From contig JBITNC010000001.1 of assembly GCA_050084985.1 (NCBI GenBank), forward strand, positions 144,274,001 through 144,338,000: a DNA stretch of 64,000 bases, written 5' to 3'. The notes under the pieces were generated by a model. It had not been told where the DNA came from, ran no database searches, and saw only the letters and a program-made list of their open reading frames with translations. This document shows, piece by piece, positions 13,173 through 24,462 of the stretch (positions are counted from its first letter, which is position 1; each line of letters begins with the position of its first letter). The position numbers were made by a program, and so were the translations under genes. The DNA comes from Nageia nagi (Eukaryota > Pinophyta).

Positions 13173-13324
13173 CTTTAGGATATAAGTAGAATAAACCCTA
13201 GTTTTATCTTGCTCTTTAGCTACTATTTGGAGCACTTCTTCTTCGGAGAGTAAGAGTAGCAAAACATGGATTCATGATGTTAGAGAAGGATTTTTCCCTA
13301 GATGAAGATCTAGGTGTGTAATAA

Positions 13325-13340
13325 TTTTGGGTTCACCAAA
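13325..13340 (-). promoter_or_regulatory. Candidate primer binding site
   Basis: Immediately inside the LTR the minus strand reads TTTGGTGAACCC. The TGG start next to the LTR end, plus the gag start 150 nt on, supports a PBS. I cannot name the priming tRNA with confidence. Confidence 0.6.
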
Positions 13341-13987
13341 TGTAGATCCTAAATAATGCAATAATATGGTTAATTAGGGGAATTAACACATGCACTATTT
13401 GATCTATTAGTTTGTTAACATAAAGCAAGAATATGACAAGTGATTAAGCATACAGGTCCATTCCATTAATATGCATATTCAATTCATTAACAAAAAGCAT
13501 ACATCAAGAATGAACAATATTACATACATTAGCACGATATCAATGCCCTAGCAATAGTACACCATCGACATCATGTTAAGGATAAAATTAAAGATGCAAT
13601 GAAAGATAAAATGACAAGTGAATGAATGATTTATCAATATAATGAAAGTATGATAATGCTTGAGATAAGAAATTCACTTGTTATAGATAAGAAGCCCTTG
13701 CAAAGGCTTTCTTTGCAAGTGATGTTCAAGTCCTTGATTCTTTATCCAATCTTCAAATGACAAAGGCCTTAAGGTCTTCAGTAATTTGTTCCTTATCTAG
13801 TATCCTCTTGATGATAATCCCATATATCTCTTCATATGTCTTGAATGCCTTTATATAAGGATACTTCTATTATAGGATTTGATCCCTTATACATGCCACA
13901 AGGTCAAATACATGGCCTACACCTTTTTTAGACATTTTTAATCACTTTTTAAAATAATACTTAAAGGTTCATTTTGAGGCATCTACA
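13341..13987 (-). repeat. 5' LTR of the 11-14 kb gypsy element
   Basis: A 647-bp segment bounded by perfect short inverted ends (TGTAGAT at 13987 and ATCTACA at 13341, minus sense). A TATA box lies on minus at about 13860-13850 (CTTATATAAAGG). The primer site and gag follow. No second copy of this LTR is visible in the window, so the element is 3'-truncated. Confidence 0.75.
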
Positions 13988-13989
13988 CC

Positions 13990-14820
13990 TTAGTTCTCCT
14001 TCAACTTCTCCCTCCATCCCCATCCCTTGCCTCCACCCCTTCCCTCTCCTTTGTGTTCTTTCCCTGATCTCCCTTACTTCTCCTTCATCCCCTTTCTTCA
14101 TCATCCTCTCCTTCCTCAGATGATGATGTAAAGAACTCTCCTACAATGACCAATAATTGTGCCTCCTCTGGGGTGTAGCAAGTAGCACCTTACTAGTCAT
14201 ATGAGTTCCCTATGGTCTCTTGGAAGGTTTGACCTATGATTTTTTATAAGAAACATAACACTTCTACTTTTTATTGGATCAATGATTCATCAGTAGGGGT
14301 GATGACTAGATTAAAATGTATCAGCTCTGGATGGATATTTAGGCTCATTATGATGATGTGTATTTTCAAGGTATGGTAATACATTTTTAAAGTTTACTAT
14401 CACTACAAATCATGAGGATATTCATGTGGTAATTCTATATACAATGATTGAGGAATTCACTCAACAAGGGCTTCAAGCATTCTCGAGATTCTTTGATATA
14501 TGTCATATTGATCTAGGCACCTAATAGATTGAGATAGAATCTAATAGATTGGTTTAGGTATTGGGCCTTGAGTAGTTTTTTTATAGTTTATCTTATTTAT
14601 TTTAGAATTCTTTGTAAAGGATAAATATTTTATTTTTTATAGGTATATCATGAATATTTGAAGAATTTGTAAATACAAGTACTAGCCCCCTATATAAAAA
14701 AACATGTTTAGAATAATTTTACCCTTACCCAAAAAATCACTAATAATATAATTTGGTAGAGCTTCAACTATTCATTTTCATTATCTTATTTTATAGTCCT
14801 TTGTATTTAATAATATTTTT
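13990..14820. other. No gene seen; pyrimidine-rich start
   Basis: The first 130 bp are a C/T-rich tract (many CTCC and TTCC runs), then ordinary AT-rich DNA. No recognisable domain on either strand. Confidence 0.4.
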
Positions 14821-14828
14821 TTTTAATT

Positions 14829-15225
14829 TTATTTATTTATTTTGTATATGTTTTTACCTTAGTGATGAAGTATGAATATATTTTAAAATATCTTTTAAAT
14901 ACATATTTTTCTTTAATCTATATTATGTAACATTAAGTTATGTTTCATAATAACTTTAAATAATATAAATTATTTTTTTAATAAATTATTTAAAATATTT
15001 GATCCTAATATTTTTGAAAAAGTTTATTTTTATTTATTTTGTATATGTTTTTACCTTGGTGATGAAGTATGAACATATTTTAAAATATCTTTTAAATATA
15101 TATTTTCTTTAATCTATGTTATGTAATCTATATTATGTAACATTAAGTTATGTTTCATAATAAATTTAAATAATATAAAGTATTTTTTCATGAAATATTT
15201 AATCCTAATATTGCATATAAACCAT
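14829..15225. repeat. 197-bp tandem duplication
   Basis: The block starting TTATTTTGTATATG at 14837 recurs at 15034 with the same order of sub-blocks (GATGAAGTATGAA, ATGTAACATTAAG, TTATGTTTCATAAT). The two copies differ by scattered substitutions and small gaps. Confidence 0.85.
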
Positions 15226-15289
15226 TTTAAAGAATTAATGTGTATTTCAAGTTTGTAACTCTATATTATTAATGCAAAAATTGAAAGAA

Positions 15290-15971
15290 TACTTTGTCAT
15301 TTTTTAGTAAAAGAATAGAATAGAATTTCGATTAATGTCCATTGGTGACCAAAAAAGGTCAACAGGACTATAAAGTAGGACATATACAAAGCAATAGGAA
15401 TGCCTAGTATAACTATAGATGAAATAAAATAAGAAAAATAATAAACAAAACATAAATAAGGTCTATGAATCAAGGATTTCTCCCAACATTCAAGGGTGCA
15501 AATAAGTGAGTGATACAAGAGTCTAACATCCTCCTAGATGGTCCATGTTGGAGTCAACGATGAGAAATTCTTGTTGTATCTCTATGATTACCTTGTTGTT
15601 TTCTTGTCATGGCTTCTAGAGGCTAGAAAAATGAAGTGATAAGTTAGAATCCTATTATCCTTTGCAAACTGTTACTAAGTAGTTTTTTTCTAAGGTTGAA
15701 TAATTCTCAGATGAAAAGGGAAATGCATCTCTTGTCTTCATAATTAATCCAATACTTCAGTGTATGGATGTCTCTGAATAAGAAATAATATCTACCTTAT
15801 ATCTCATAGTAGACAAGATAAGTGAAAACGAAATGCTCCTTGGATTCCATATCAAGATTGCACAATATGCAAATATGCTAATCTCTGGGGAGGTAATGAT
15901 CTATCTTAATACACAATTGGTGGGAGCAAACTCATAGCTGAGTTAGAGGAAACCTGAGGTTATGCAACATT
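15290..15971 (-). pseudogene. LINE ORF2 C-terminus and 3' tail (distal half)
   Basis: The minus strand reads LHNLRFPLTQL then SHQLCIKIDHYLPRD, a stop, and HICILCNLDMESKEHF, with a later YYEI. This is a Cys/His zinc-binding knuckle (C-x2-C with downstream H) seen at the C-terminus of plant LINE polymerases. The frame then decays into a 3' tail ending near 15290 in a short A-rich run. It is the continuation of the segment at 19963-20185; LARD-B was inserted between them. The same family is represented on plus at 22886-24090. Confidence 0.65.
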
Positions 15972-16453
15972 TGTTAGAATGTATAATGCATTATTGTAAA
16001 AGTTATGCAATGATCTTCTATGTAAGTTCACTAATACTTAAGAGTATCATTTGATACCTTAAGTATTTAAGTGAATATGATAATGTTACTTGTCCTACAC
16101 TCCATCTCATGAGCATTCCCCTTGGATAAAAGGATGTGCATGTCATGCTTTTGTACAGTGGATAAAAAGGTGATCTAAAGAGGATTTTGGCCTATAAATA
16201 GAAGGCTTCCTCTTTGTGATCACACACCAATTTGTGGATTAAAGTTGTGCTAGAGGATAGTGTTTAGGAGATGAGTTTAGAAGGATTGTAAGAGTTTATA
16301 TTTGTGAATGAAGTGAGATCTAGTTAGTGGATGTACTCCTAGTTGGAGGAACCACTTACATCTTGAGTTATCTTTGTGAGATTGCTTTGTGAGTTATTTT
16401 TAGATGTGATCTTGCGAGTTTAGAGTTGCTTATGTTATAGTTCAACTCTCTCA
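15972..16453 (+). repeat. 5' LTR of LARD-B
   Basis: Starts TGTTAGAATG and ends CTCTCA. TATA box (TATAAATAG) at 16193-16201. Compared with the 3' LTR it carries a 13-bp partial duplication around TTTGTGAG, and by eye the two are roughly 90% identical or better. Confidence 0.9.
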
Positions 16454-16471
16454 TTTGGTGTCAGAGCTTGG
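16454..16471 (+). promoter_or_regulatory. Primer binding site of LARD-B
   Basis: TTTGGTGTCAGAGCTTGG directly follows the LTR. It differs from the initiator tRNA-Met complement TGGTATCAGAGC at one base. Confidence 0.85.
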
Positions 16472-16474
16472 TGT

Positions 16475-17165
16475 GGTAGCTCTTCTTCTTGGTGTTGAGG
16501 ATTTTCTACTACAACTTGGTGATTTTCATTCCTCATTCTACACCTCATCTCTCCATTTCATTGTTAAGGTAAAACTAAGAGAAGGTATTAATTCCTTTCC
16601 ACTTAGTTATTATTTTTCTTATTACATTATGCTACTAACATATTATTTGCTATGTGTTAGTGCCTTTGAAGCATAATAAGGCTAACAAAAATGTAAAATT
16701 TTTAAGTTTAAGCTATCCTCCCATGTTACTTGCAATTTTTTTTAATTGCTAAATTTTTTTAAGGGGTTATTATATAAAAGAAATTTTTGTGTAATATTAC
16801 AAAAGTGATACTACTTTGTAATATTACAAAACTTGCCTAAAAATTAATTAAAAAGTATGATGCAATTTTTTCAAATATTAATACCTTTTTTTCTAAAAAA
16901 TTGGGAAAGCTTAGCAAACAAATTGCAATATTTCACAATTTTTTGAAGCATTTTTTTCACAAAAAATTGACTCTGTATTTGAAAATAAATTATTCTTTTG
17001 CAATATTTTTTTTACAACCTTGTGAGGAAAATGCTTGTATTATCATTACAAAATTTTTTTTAATGAAAAATAATTTCCTCTTTGACATCTGCTTCCCTGT
17101 ACGGTATCAATCGACCCTTCGTGCAACCTCCCTCTTCTTGAACCTACATGCTATTAAAAAAAAAA
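16475..17165. other. LARD-B 5' interior, no gene seen
   Basis: AT-rich leader region with T-rich runs. The part near 16660-16780 loosely resembles LARD-A near 6250-6540. No protein domain is visible. Confidence 0.45.
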
Positions 17166-17167
17166 AC

Positions 17168-17562
17168 CTTCATGCTGTCTTGCCCCACAACCTTCGTAGC
17201 CATGTTTGTGCACATCCATGATTGATCCATAACCTCCAAACCTATCATTAGGACACCCATAATATACCCATGGAATCCCAATCATATACAAGGTAGCTGC
17301 ACACATTATGCAGGGCTCACACATCACATAAAGCTCATAATTTTGTAATTGCTTTGCAATCTATTGTTTGGAAGAGGTAGAGGAGATCATCTATGGCTTC
17401 CATCTCCGCATGATGCATAGCATTTCAGCTATGATTAGTTCAATTACTTCCACTAGTAATAATGCAGCCATTTTCTATGATGATGTGGCCAACAGGAACT
17501 TCAAGCTATGCAAGGGCAAGCCTTGCTTCTTCCAATGCCTTCTCCATGAACTCTACTTCCAT
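17168..17562 (-). pseudogene. Captured fragment of tRNA adenosine-34 deaminase (TAD2/ADAT2 catalytic subunit)
   Basis: Antisense to LARD-B. From ATG at 17562 the minus frame reads MEVEFMEKALEEARLALA, a stop, LEVPVGHIIIENG, then HAEMEAIDDLL (17412-17380). After a frameshift near 17340 it continues YELYVMCEPCIMCA (catalytic P-C-x-x-C), VYYGCPNDRFGGYGSIMDVH, and stops resembling the gene near 17168. TAD2 with TAD3 converts A34 to inosine in tRNA anticodons; both zinc-site motifs (HAE, PCxxC) are readable. The HAE-to-PCxxC spacing is close to that of the spliced protein, so the copy looks intronless, that is, captured from mRNA. In-frame stops and the frameshift make it a pseudogene. I consider bacterial-type TadA much less likely because of the CEPCIMCA and YGCPNDRFGG pattern. 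Confidence 0.85.
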
Positions 17563-17589
17563 TACGCTGTTGAAAATTCTCCATAGGTG

Positions 17590-18660
17590 CCTCCCACTCT
17601 TACCTTAAAGGATAATAGGAGGCATTTTTTTTATTGTCTATGCATTGAATTTTTTTTACTACCACACAAAGGGTGGCTCCTAAGGTGCATTGAATTACTT
17701 ACAACATATTTGCCTTCACTAAATGCATTTGCAAAAGCAAAGTATTCTCCTTTTTGGTAAGGGAGGGATGGCCATCTCTTTACCTAAATGCATTTATTTT
17801 TTTGCTTAGGAATAAGTATTCCATCATGAATAGCCTTTGACTTAGTGTATTTTTTTATTTTACTTGGAGTGTTTAGGGTAAAATGGCATTAAAATTATTT
17901 GACTTTTTTCTTAGAAGCATGATAGCTTATTAAACACTTGTTTAAATGAAGAAAATCAATTTTTTTTGAAGTAGACATTTTTAATGCCTATAATTACATT
18001 ATTTAATTTGTTTTTTAAGTGCTTATTGTTGGCATTAATGCTTAGCATTAAGTAAATAGCATGCTATCTTTAGAATAAATTGTAAGTAAAAGAGGGGGAA
18101 AATTGTATAATTCTTTACTTAACTTTTATCTATAACATGTTAGATAAAATATTGCATGTCTATCTATTTTTGAATAATGTATGGTAACTTTTTTTTAAAT
18201 AGATAGACAAATGCAAATTGAGTTAATGATGCACATTTTAGAACTTAATTTTTTTTAATATAATGCATACTTACGATTAGTACTTATGCTTAGTACTTAA
18301 ATTTTTAAAATAATGAGTGATTGTGCTTAGTGCTTAATTTTTTTTAAGTTAATAATGCATGCTTAGGACTTAATTTAGATGCTTAAGACTTAGATTTTTT
18401 AAGTCAATGATGCATGCTTATTACTTACATTTTTTTTAAGTTATAATGCAATTTACTTCTTTATACAACATGGACTTATGCAAAACTAGGAATGATGTAA
18501 ATATATTCTTTAGGGGTTGGTAAACAAAACCCATTAGACACTTAGGTTTCAAATATTTGAATGGATGATTTTTTTTTCTTATGCTCATTTACTTTATGTT
18601 TCGCACTTTGATTTATTTGCTTATGCAAACAAAAATGCAAACATTGATATAAGCAACCCC
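17590..18660. other. LARD-B central interior
   Basis: AT-rich. The part from about 17990 matches LARD-A (4400-4720) inverted, including the TTTAGGGGTTGGTAAAC block and runs of TAAGC/TTAGTACTTA. No recognisable protein. Confidence 0.5.
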
Positions 18661-18865
18661 CTAAAATGAACACATCCACATGTACATTCTGCAACATGAC
18701 TTGTTTAGGGAGCCATGAGTTGAGGATACGCAGACTGGAGCCTTTAAGTTCGATGATCCAAATGGTGAAAAGTTTGTACTTCTCAATTGCCCCTAAGTCC
18801 TCTGTTGGTGTGGACATAACTCCAATAGGTGGACAAGCATGTGTGTAGTGATACCACATGTCCAC
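18542..18865 (-). other. Unrecognised ORF, antisense in LARD-B
   Basis: A 107-codon open frame (starts MDMWYHYTHACPP) antisense to the element. The inverted LARD-A copy keeps the start and most of the frame (from 4083 on plus) but has stops. The sense strand here also has a 60-codon frame (18666-18848, MNTSTCTFCNM) largely kept in LARD-A (near 4290-4112 on minus). I recognise neither, and conservation may simply reflect shared recent ancestry. Confidence 0.35.
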
Positions 18866-19307
18866 ACATCCATTTAGGGATTATCCTGATAACCTAGGAG
18901 GACAACTTGAAACCTAATCAAGATTAATAATTTGGCCAATCTAAAAAATGTCATAACGTTAGAAAATAGTAGGTACTTCTTCTTGTGAGAAAGTATAAAA
19001 TTAACTAAGGTAAATTGGTTGAGGATTGGTAGTACTTGGGCTCCTCTTGTGTGGGCATCCAAGTGAATTCCTAATTTTAGATAAGAAAACAAGCCTCAAC
19101 AATGTCACTTTACATCTATAGTTCTTGAGATGAGAAATGTATTTGGGTACATAGATTATTTTAGTTGTAAAACATTTGCACTAGTGAAACAAATCAAGCA
19201 CGTCTTAGTTAATTAAATGTATCATGTATTACTTGGTGATAACTTAAACTTATAATGTTGTTTATTGAACCACATGCTTATTATTTTTCACATTCTTGTG
19301 TAGCAAA

Positions 19308-19405
19308 TGGGAGAATCCTTTTTACCCAAACACATTCTCGATGGTTCCAACTTTGGAATTTGGGAACCATGGATGAGAGTTGAATTGCAAGCAAGGAAGC
19401 TTTAG
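19308..19405 (+). pseudogene. Copia-gag-like N-terminal scrap
   Basis: ATG at 19308 opens MGESFLPKHILDGSNFGIW followed by EPWMRVELQARKL and a stop. The LDGSNFxxW...M pattern is that of the N-terminal gag of plant copia elements (UBN2/DUF4219-like). It sits just before the 3' LTR rather than after the 5' LTR, so the interior is rearranged. It hints that LARD-B derives from a copia element. Confidence 0.45.
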
Positions 19406-19483
19406 AAAACAATGAATGAGAACCAAGGAAGTTTTACTTTCTCTTGTTCTTCTCTCTTATTCACTCTATCCCAATATTGCATT

Positions 19484-19492
19484 AAGGGGCAG
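19484..19492 (+). promoter_or_regulatory. Polypurine tract of LARD-B
   Basis: AAGGGGCAG lies immediately before the 3' LTR start TGTTGG and would prime plus-strand synthesis. Confidence 0.75.
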
Positions 19493-19962
19493 TGTTGGAA
19501 TGTATAATGCATTATTGTAAAGGTTATGTAATAATCTTCTATATAAGTTCACTAATACTTAAGGGTATCATTTGATACCTTAAGTGTTTAAGTGAATATG
19601 ATAATGTTACTTGTCCTACACTCCATGTCATGAGCATGCCCCTTGGATAAAAGGATGTGCATGTCATGCTTTTGTACATTAGATAAAAGGGTGATCCAAA
19701 GAGGGATTTTGTCCTATAAATAGAAGGCTCACTCTTTGTGATTACACACCAATTTGTGAAATAAAGTTGTGCTAGAATATAGTGTTTAGAACATGAGTTT
19801 AGAAGGATTGTAAGAATTCATATTTGTGAATGAAGTGAGATCTAGTTAGTGGATGTACTCCTAGTTGGAGGAACCACTTACATCTTGAGTTATCTTTGTG
19901 AGTTATTTTTAGATGTGATCTTGGGATTTTAGAGTTGCTTATGTAATATTTCAACTCTCTTA
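19493..19962 (+). repeat. 3' LTR of LARD-B
   Basis: A 470-bp partner of the 5' LTR, starting TGTTGGAATG and ending CTCTTA, where the final CA has mutated to TA. TATA box at 19715-19723. Confidence 0.9.
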
Positions 19963-20185
19963 GCATCCGTATCAAGTTATATTTTGAATTAATGACCAAA
20001 CCATTCTCTAGTTGGAAATCAAAGTGAGAGTAATGGAGCAATTTTGGTGAAAGAGGTTCCTTTGGTTCAGTCCAAGTAGTTCTTATATATGTTGAGTATA
20101 TCTCATCTTGAATGTCCTTATTAGAATATGGTGTATTGATTAATGACTTAGTAGGAGAATACATAATAATTTTGATGCTCAATGA
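19963..20185 (-). pseudogene. LINE ORF2 fragment (proximal half)
   Basis: The minus frame reads DEIYSTYIRTTWTEP and LHYSHFDFQLENG, then NSKYNLIRM, where it meets the LARD-B 3' LTR at 19962. The frame picks up as LHNLRFPLTQL beyond the 5' LTR at 15971. Upstream of 20185 it decays. The plus-strand LINE at 23560-23640 has a similar block (YRAYIQCTWV), so both come from one family. Confidence 0.6.
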
Positions 20186-20189
20186 TGGT

Positions 20190-22880
20190 AAGTTTAAAAC
20201 TATTATAAAAATATATGTTATAATTTAAAAGTTTTATTTTGATATAAGAATCTCATAAGATATCAAATTCCATTTATAGTAAATAAATACAAAACTATTA
20301 GATGATTCCAATAAGATACATAAATCTAAAATTTCATATGGAATGTATAGCTTTCAATTTGAATATATATAAATTTATTAACATTCATCATCAATAGAAA
20401 AAGTTCAATCATAAATCATCATCAAAGATATATAAATTTATTATCACCAAGTAAACCAAGGTTATCATTAATTAATGACATTTATCAAGTGAATATATCA
20501 TCATCAATCATTATATTAAAAAATAAATAATATGTCACTATTATACTTTTAATGATAATGTCAATGGTGTAATATTATACCAATGTAATACTAATAAAAG
20601 TAAGTAGTTTATTATTGATAAAGAAAGTTAGGCCTATTACAAAATCACCAATAAGTTGGAATATAAACTTAATCAATGGACATGAGTAGTATATTATTGA
20701 TAAAAAAAGAGTTTATTCAAGTTAAAAATTATCTAATGCTCATATTAGATCCTCATAGTTCAATGCAAACTATATACTAAAACTAGATATATAAATATAA
20801 AAATATCTAGATATTCATTTCCTCTTATTAAACCTCTTTTACCAATATAATCACTGAATCACCCTCAATCAAAAATAACAAAATCTACCAAATATTCTCT
20901 ATAGTCACTATCCATTTATCGATCCATAAATGGAAGGTATTGTTGATCGAGTCCCACCTCTTACATAACATTATGACATATCCTGAGTCTGTTACTTCTT
21001 TATGTATCATAAACATGTATCCTAAGCTTATATTTTGAATCCATGCCCATCCAATGGTAGGCATATCTCAATGAAGGTTTTTCCATAGTGCCCTAAAGTA
21101 ATGTATCACCATCAGAGTCTCCTCAGCATGGTTACTAAGGAAATGTATTTGTCATTGCACCTATTTATATACCTAAAACCTTCGAATCACATAAAATTTT
21201 GATGCATAAAGTTTATTTATATTTTCTTATTATGGTGGTTATTTTCCTTGTTTTTCATACTCCTATATTCATTAGAAAAGGTGTATTATAGGTGGCATAT
21301 ATGGTTTTTCATGTCTAAAGTATGTAGAACCAATCAGTTTGTAGGTAATTTATTTAAGGATAAAACAATGATATTTGTAATTACCTGGTTCACACAGTTT
21401 TAAAAACATTTTAAATTTTTACAAAGAAATATTTTTCAAATTGAGCAACATACCTAAATACTTCACTTGTGCAATATTGTTCATAGTTTGCATGGGGACA
21501 TCTTCTTTTGGCATTGCTATAACTCAAAAACTAAATCAAGATTCCTAACATACAAAGGTTCATGGCCTTAGCCACTCATAATTCTATAGTTGAACTTCAT
21601 TCTTTGAAGGCATAATAACAATATTGGACTTATGTACAAAGCATAAAGAATTTTTTAATATTAAATACAAAAAATAAAAACATTATTGCAATAAAATAGC
21701 TTATAAACTTGGTCAAATGAAGTTTGTAGCACATGTTCCACAGTTGATGAGCTCAAAAATTTATAAAATCATGCTAATCAATTAAGGGTATTATATCAAA
21801 TATTACATTAGGGTAGCTCAATTATAACTCTTAATTCATTATGATAAACTAAATAAACCTTTGAAAACTACAATCATATTTGAAGATCCCCAAGATGTTT
21901 TATCACATATGGAACTATCATGTTGTGTATATTATTGGTAAAGCAATGACCAAAGCTCAACATTCATTATACATAATGAGGATTTAGAAAAGTTGATGAA
22001 GTTTAAATCAAAGTGCATATTCAAATATTTGTAAGAGTGTATAGCGACCAAGGTTCATGTCTCAAAGTGGAACATGTTTTTGAAATACATTTTAGCACAA
22101 GGTTCCCCTCAATTAACGAGATGGAAGGTATTATAACCATATTAAAAGGGGTGATTTCCTACCATGTTGTTTAGTATCAAGAGCTTACACAGTAAACTAT
22201 GTTTCACTAAATATTACCATTAGTGGTAATTATCATTTATATCAGGAATGTCAAAAGCATTATTAAAAAGCAATAAAATATGTCTCAATTTTTAAAATTG
22301 ATGATCCTTAAATAATATGGTGAGCCTTAAAGTACATCTCAATTTTTAAAATTGGTGAGCCTTAAAAGTACATTCAAATTACTATTTATATTTATTCAAA
22401 CTACCATCAACATATTGTTTAGGCTTCAAACTGTTGAGAAGTACATTCAAATTTATATTCATATTTGTTCATATTTTAACCTTTTTTACTACCATGAACA
22501 CATTGTTTAGGGTTTGAATTGTTGAAAAGTACATTCAAATTTCTAGGCATATTTGTTCAAATTTTCAAAGTTTTAAAATTTTTAAAAGTTCAAAATATTT
22601 CTAAGTGCTGCAAAAATATTATACCTACATGTGTTGAACCAAGACATTTTTGTAAAAGATTTTATTTCAAATGAATGAATTAATTGCATTATGCATGCTT
22701 AGTTCATGATATTATATAGCATCATTATCAAAATACACAACAATAATTATTAAAATATTTTAAAATATGATAAAATCACTGAAGTGTGCAAAAAAGAGAA
22801 TATTCACTTAAGGGCTAAATAAAGTGCAAATAGGTATTATCTAGATACTTAGATTAAGTCATTAAGGGAACTATATATGT
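20190..22880. other. No gene seen
   Basis: Strongly AT-rich DNA with simple TAAT/ATCA-rich runs at 20200-20900. I saw no convincing domain on either strand; the RT core of the neighbouring LINE should lie at its right end but is not readable. Confidence 0.4.
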
Positions 22881-22885
22881 CAAAG

Positions 22886-24090
22886 TTAAATTAGAATTCT
22901 CATATTATGGTCTTCAACACCTCGAAGGCCATTGTTGTTCAGACTCATATCACTTACAAAGATAGGGTTATTGATATCACCACATCTTACACCCACCTGG
23001 GAGTGCTCTTCACGGGACCTTGCTTCTCTATGCAAGTGGCAACCCCACCCATAGTACAACATGGGTATGCAACAGTTTCCTCCTCGAAGGGACAATGTCT
23101 CTAGTACTATTTCCAAGATATCCCATCCAAGTTCCAGTTATTCCACACTTTGGTCACTCCCATAGTATTATATGGTTTTGAGGTTTGGGGCCCTAGCTTG
23201 AGGAGCTTGGATTGGGCCACAGTTAAGAGGATCTTGGTTGGCACCCTATGTCACTCTATTCAGAGTAAGAGGTCTATTTTGCATCATATTATGTTGGCAG
23301 AGTTTGGGTGCTAGCCTTTACAGATACGATCCCTTGCATTGATGTTCCTTTTTCTTCATTATCTCCATACCTTTGGTTCTACGGGTCAAGATGACCAACT
23401 CCCTTATAGAGCCTTGGCATCATCCATGGACTTGGCAACTCAAAATTTCATTGGTGTTGGTTCTCTAAAGTCTTCGAGGTATTGAAGTGCTTAGGGTTTT
23501 CACTAAACCAGTTACTTATACCCCAAAGAGACATAAATAAAGACCCAGATGTTACGTTAGCTTTGATCAAAGACATGCTTTATAGAGCCTATATTCAATG
23601 TACTTGGGTTGCCTCTAATCTCCCCTCACACCTAAGCTGTTGCACTACTCACATTACTTTCCTTCTTAGGAAGCATCTATTATTTGACTCCCAACACCTG
23701 ATAGGGGATCATTTGATTACCCCTTTCTTCTCAATTTCCTCAAGAGAGAGAGTTTATAGGTAGAGGATTAAGGACCCACTTCATCCTACTCGATGTCCCA
23801 GATAGAGGTTGCATGCTGACCTTAGTTCTATGAGGTCATAGTGGATCATGACCTTATTTAACTACAATAACGTCGATGCAAACACAAATCATTCTAGGAG
23901 TGCACAGTCAGACAAATCATGAGAGACTTCCCCTCTGACTCTATTTGCTCTTTATGCTTCTCTGCTCTACTATTTATTCTCTTTTAGGGATTAATCCCTA
24001 TATTATTCCCAGATTTTTAGTTTGCTTTGAGTGAGGGCCATTAAGCCCTTCATGCTGCTTTAGACTTGCATACTCTTCAGTCCCATTGAT
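22886..24090 (+). pseudogene. LINE reverse transcriptase C-terminal part
   Basis: Plus-strand frame reads MVFNTSKAIVVQ, then TSYTHLGVLFTGPCFS, FHTLVTPIVLYGFEVWGPSL and SKRSILHHIMLAEFG. These are the thumb and connector blocks that follow the palm of plant non-LTR polymerases (YLGV and the LYGxEVWG motif). A second frame from 23482 carries the later region (DVTLALIKDMLYRAYIQCTWV, with LLFDSQHLIGDHLITP). Frameshifts and stops make it a relic. No poly(A) tail is visible at the right end. GC content is clearly above its surroundings. Confidence 0.8.
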
Positions 24091-24462
24091 CACTTTTGGT
24101 CATCTATGGACAATAATATTTTTTTTTTCCTTTCTCTTCTTTCTCATTTATATACTTGCACACTTATGAATCTTTCTCCTAATTTAATTTAATATTTCAA
24201 GTTAGGGTTTGAAGAATTCAAGGGTTTCTACCATAATTCTCTATCAGCCATCTTCAAGCCTTACTCCATGCATGATTGGTAACATATTCATGGTGGATTT
24301 ATGCTCAATTTGATATTGTATTATATATATTTATGTTTCTTCAAGGTTTTTATAAGTATAAGAAATATTTCACCATAGAAATTCTTTATAACTTCAAGCT
24401 TTGTATAATTCATTAAATTATTTGCATGCAGCATAGTTTCTAGGCTAAAAATATAGTAAATT

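Larger units (their letters stand above)
15972..19962 (+). mobile_element. LARD-B: complete non-autonomous LTR retrotransposon with captured gene
   Basis: A 4.0-kb element with a 482-bp 5' LTR, a tRNA-Met-type primer site, about 3.0 kb of interior without RT, RNase H or integrase, a purine tract and a 470-bp 3' LTR. The flanking 5-mers ACATT (15967-15971) and GCATC (19963-19967) differ only by two transitions and are a plausible aged target-site duplication. It split a LINE ORF. The interior holds an antisense TAD2-like gene fragment, a block shared with LARD-A (about 17990-19080), and a short copia-gag-like piece next to the 3' LTR. It must have used proteins of an autonomous relative to move. 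Confidence 0.88.

Noticed and set aside
14829-15225. CRISPR-like or LTR repeat
   Set aside because: Only two adjacent diverged units, no spacers, no primer site and no coding neighbour. A simple tandem duplication.
17368-17586. 72-codon plus-strand frame in LARD-B
   Set aside because: It is the complement of the TAD2-like segment, which is the strand with real motifs.
19799-20182. 127-codon minus frame as one gene
   Set aside because: Its lower part is LARD-B LTR sequence. Only the part above 19962 is LINE-derived, so the frame is a fusion by chance.
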